7,870 nt of DNA from Desulfobacterales bacterium (GTDB taxonomy: Bacteria; Desulfobacterota; Desulfobacteria; Desulfobacterales; C00003106), in the NCBI GenBank assembly GCA_030672555.1, contig DAOVGD010000062.1, positions 1 to 7,870 on the forward strand, written 5' to 3'. The notes below the pieces were generated by a model. It was not told the origin of the DNA. It did no database searches and was given only the letters and a program-made list of their open reading frames with translations. The translations under genes and the position numbers were made by a program. This document shows, piece after piece, positions 5,583-7,870 of the stretch (its first letter is position 1; every line of letters starts with the position of its first letter).

Positions 5583-7870
5583 ATGATAAATAAGGCGTTA
5601 TCACTTGTCATATTGTTTGTGCTCCTGTCATTTTGTTGTTTGGCGGAGGCCAAAAATATAAAAATGAGAAATGATAAGGAGTTACTTTCCAACAGCAAAC
5701 CGGCATATGTGCCAAGCGAACTATTGGTTAAATATAAACCATTTGCCGATACTGCCGCTATAAAGCATTTCCATGACCGACTGAACATTAAGGTCTTGAA
5801 AAAAATGAAGCGCGCAAAACTTCGGCATGTAAAGCTTCCTCCCGATCTCGACGTGGAAGAAGCGGTCAAACTTTATAAGTCTGATCCAAACGTAGAATAT
5901 GCAGAGCCCAATTATTACAGATACGCCGAGGCCTCCACCCCCAATGACGCCGACTTTTCCGATCTGTGGGGATTGCATAATACCGGCCAAACAGTAAATG
6001 GTTCCACGGGTACCGCAGATGCGGACATCGATGCGCCAGAGGCATGGGATATTTGCACGGGGAGCAGTGATGTTATTATCGCGGTGATTGACAGCGGCGT
6101 CGCATACGATCATCCGGAGTTAGCACCCAACATATGGACAAACACCGGTGAAGTCGCTGACAACGGTGTTGACGACGATGGCAATGGATACGTGGACGAC
6201 ACTCAGGGTTGGGACTTTGTGGAGGATGACAATGACCCTATGGACTATAGCGGTCATGGAACCCATGTGGCAGGAACCATTGCGGGTGTGAGCAATAACA
6301 CCAGAGGTATTACCGGTGTGATGTGGGTCGCTCAAATCATGCCGCTGAGATTTCTGGATACTCTCGGATCCGGGACCACTGCCGATGCCATTTCAGCCAT
6401 CGACTATGCCATTGATAACGGCGCAAAGATCCTGAACAATAGCTGGGGAGGAGGAGCGTACTCTTTAGCCCTTAAGGAGGCCATTGAACGGGCCGAGATA
6501 GCAGGGGCGTTTTTTATAGCAGCGGCCGGAAATACGGGAGACGATAACGATTCGACACCGCACTACCCCTCAAGTTACGACGTAGACAACATCATTGCCG
6601 TGGCTGCCACTGATCAGAATGACAACCTGGCATCTTTTTCCAACTACGGGGCCACCTCGGTCGACGTAGCAGCTCCGGGTACCAATACATACAGCACCAT
6701 ACCGGCGCGGGAGGTCGTATTCAGTGACGATTTTGACGACGGTAACATCACCGACTGGACTACCGGCGGGACCAATAACACCTGGGATGTTACAACAGAA
6801 GCTTATCACAGTGGGAGTTACAGCTTAACCGACAGCCCCGATACAGATTATCTCAATAATACCGATAGCTGGGCCGGAAGCCCTCCCATAGATCTGTCAG
6901 GAAAGCAAGGTTGTAAATGGGTCTATTATATGAATTTGGATGTCGAATATGGTTATGATTTTCTGTTCATTGAAACATCAACTGACAATACCACCTGGAC
7001 CTATTTGACCGACTGGACCGGCTCGACAGGCGGTAACTTCTATGAATTTGAAGAAGACCTTACTGATTATAACGATGAGCCGAACTTTTATGTTCGCTTT
7101 CGACTTGATTCTGATTTTTCTATTACACCCGATGGCGCCTACATCGATGACGTGGAGCTGACCTGTTACTCAAGTGATTACTCTGCTGACACTCAATATG
7201 ACCATTTCAACGGAACATCCATGGCCACGCCTCATGTATCAGGCTTGGCCGGGCTTATCTGGAGCCATCGCCCTTCTCTTACCTATAGCCGGGTAAAAGA
7301 TTATATATTAAACGGTGTGGACATTGTATCTGATCTATCTGGAAAAATCGTCACCAACGGCCGCGTCAACGCATACACTTCACTTATTCTTACTTCACCT
7401 CCGACAGTCAGCACATCTTCGGCCAGTTCGGTGACTTCAAGCTCCGCCACTTTGAATGGTACCGTCAATCCCAACGGTTTGAGTGCATCCTACTATTTTG
7501 AGTATGGAACGACCGCAAGCTATGGATCGACCACAACAAGTGATAGTGCCGGCGCAGGCAATGCTGATGTACCCGTGAGCGATGACATAACCGGGCTTGA
7601 CTCTAATACTACTTATCATTTTCGGATTGTAGCTGAAAACAGCGTCACAACATCCTATGGCGCTGACCGCACCTTCACCACACAAGAACCGCCACCACCG
7701 CCACCACCCCCACCACCTGGCGGAAGCAGTGGCGGCAGTGGTGGCTGCTTCATCGCCACGGCGGCCTTTGGGTCTTACATGGAACCTCATGTGAAGGTAT
7801 TGAGGGATTTCAGAGATGCTTGTCTGCTGACGAATAGGGTAGGGCAGGCCTTTGTCCATCTCTATTACAA
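5583..7870 (+). CDS. Secreted subtilisin-like (S8) serine protease with inserted beta domain, FnIII and CFI-box; 3' end outside the window
   Basis: The visible 762 residues are open to the window end. A signal peptide (about 1-23, ending A-E-A) is followed by a propeptide (about 40-116, ending VEYAEPNYY). The S8 catalytic domain has Asp170 (V-I-D-S-G-V), a calcium-loop-like D-D-D-G-N-G-Y-V-D-D, His225 (G-H-G-T-H-V-A-G), N-N-S-W-G, oxyanion Asn317 (A-A-G-N) and Ser546 (G-T-S-M-A-T-P-H-V-S-G). All key residues are present, so it should be active. About 150 residues (378-528) resembling a MAM/immune-inhibitor-A-type beta-sandwich (ending D-G-A-Y-I-D-D-V-E-L) lie between Asn317 and Ser546. Cys444 and Cys528 could form a disulfide. 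Then come a fibronectin-III-like domain (606-702), ten prolines (703-712), a Gly/Ser linker and Cys722 of the CFI-box. The ATG is the first start after the in-frame TGA at 5568; GAGG directly abuts it, so initiation may depend on coupling to the upstream gene, 12 nt away. Confidence 0.92.
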   Translation, partial: MINKALSLVILFVLLSFCCLAEAKNIKMRNDKELLSNSKPAYVPSELLVKYKPFADTAAIKHFHDRLNIKVLKKMKRAKLRHVKLPPDLDVEEAVKLYKSDPNVEYAEPNYYRYAEASTPNDADFSDLWGLHNTGQTVNGSTGTADADIDAPEAWDICTGSSDVIIAVIDSGVAYDHPELAPNIWTNTGEVADNGVDDDGNGYVDDTQGWDFVEDDNDPMDYSGHGTHVAGTIAGVSNNTRGITGVMWVAQIMPLRFLDTLGSGTTADAISAIDYAIDNGAKILNNSWGGGAYSLALKEAIERAEIAGAFFIAAAGNTGDDNDSTPHYPSSYDVDNIIAVAATDQNDNLASFSNYGATSVDVAAPGTNTYSTIPAREVVFSDDFDDGNITDWTTGGTNNTWDVTTEAYHSGSYSLTDSPDTDYLNNTDSWAGSPPIDLSGKQGCKWVYYMNLDVEYGYDFLFIETSTDNTTWTYLTDWTGSTGGNFYEFEEDLTDYNDEPNFYVRFRLDSDFSITPDGAYIDDVELTCYSSDYSADTQYDHFNGTSMATPHVSGLAGLIWSHRPSLTYSRVKDYILNGVDIVSDLSGKIVTNGRVNAYTSLILTSPPTVSTSSASSVTSSSATLNGTVNPNGLSASYYFEYGTTASYGSTTTSDSAGAGNADVPVSDDITGLDSNTTYHFRIVAENSVTTSYGADRTFTTQEPPPPPPPPPPGGSSGGSGGCFIATAAFGSYMEPHVKVLRDFRDACLLTNRVGQAFVHLYY
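6714..7166 (+). other. Beta-sandwich domain inserted within the protease catalytic domain
   Basis: The stretch begins after 'AAPGTNTYSTIP' and ends before 'YDHFNGTSMATPH'; these two pieces lie close together in ordinary subtilases. It opens 'VFSDDFDDGNITDW', is rich in Trp, Tyr, Asn and Thr, and closes 'PDGAYIDDVELTC'. That pattern is typical of MAM-like/jelly-roll domains in secreted bacterial proteases. The frame and both catalytic flanks are intact. Confidence 0.7.
7404..7688 (+). other. Fibronectin type III-like domain of the protease
   Basis: The segment runs from 'TVSTSSASSVTSSSATLNG' through 'YYFEYGTTASYG' and 'ITGLDSNTTYHFRIVAENS' to 'DRTFTT'. The L-x-S-x-T-T-Y-x-F-R-I-V-A-x-N block is the FnIII E-F strand signature. 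Such domains act as spacers or adhesion modules in exported proteases. Confidence 0.75.
7746..7870 (+). repeat. CFI-box segment, copy 2 (pairs with 4986-5110), cut by window end
   Basis: This segment encodes C-F-I-A-T-A-A-F-G-S and the following Arg/Asp-rich helix, and matches copy 1 at 105 of 125 nt. It is preceded by ten prolines and a Gly/Ser linker, where copy 1 has an Asp-rich linker, so only the box itself is conserved. Confidence 0.85.

Noticed and set aside
7437..7859. Minus-strand open frame with Trp/Gly-rich stretch
   Set aside because: The Trp/Gly run is the complement of the proline and Gly/Ser codons in the protease, whose + frame is open throughout.

Overview
This is a 7.87 kb stretch of bacterial DNA of moderate G+C content. 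It is rich in exported proteins and carries six coding regions, all on the + strand. No RNA gene, insertion sequence or CRISPR array is visible. The mix of features suggests a Gram-negative bacterium with an outer membrane, possibly of the Desulfobacterota (deltaproteobacterial) type: a lipobox protein with Gly after the Cys, a FecR-fold exported protein, a YVTN beta-propeller protein, CFI-box-CTERM domains and an S8 protease with inserted and appended beta domains. That taxonomic guess is inference from protein style only.

Left block (1-2784): the end of a coiled-coil protein cut by the window edge, a 434-residue lipoprotein 26 nt downstream, and a 305-residue exported protein with a coiled coil followed by a FecR-like domain. 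Strong ribosome binding sites and same-strand packing suggest one cell-envelope operon of unknown function.

Middle block (2785-3929): a compact type II toxin-antitoxin pair. A ribbon-helix-helix antitoxin overlaps by 4 nt a PIN-domain (VapC-type) toxin that starts with TTG. The pair has its own sigma70-like promoter, an inverted repeat spanning promoter and start codon (a likely operator), and a hairpin plus T-tract that looks like its terminator. A 314-nt AT-rich gap follows and holds an exact extended -10 element for the next transcription unit.

Right block (3930-7870): two consecutive genes that look like a functional pair. The first encodes a secreted seven-bladed YVTN beta-propeller, an acidic/Gly linker, a CFI-box segment with a hydrophobic stretch and then, unexpectedly, a C-terminal domain resembling a subtilase propeptide. 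The second, 12 nt downstream and in the same reading frame, is a secreted subtilisin-like protease. It has its own propeptide, a complete Asp/His/Asn/Ser active site, a roughly 150-residue beta-sandwich inserted between the oxyanion Asn and the catalytic Ser, a fibronectin-III-like domain, a proline tract and a second CFI-box cut by the window end. The two CFI-box segments are about 84% identical in DNA over the visible 125 nt. The best candidate for something undescribed is this propeller/protease pair sharing a sorting-type tag, with a spare propeptide domain that could act in trans.
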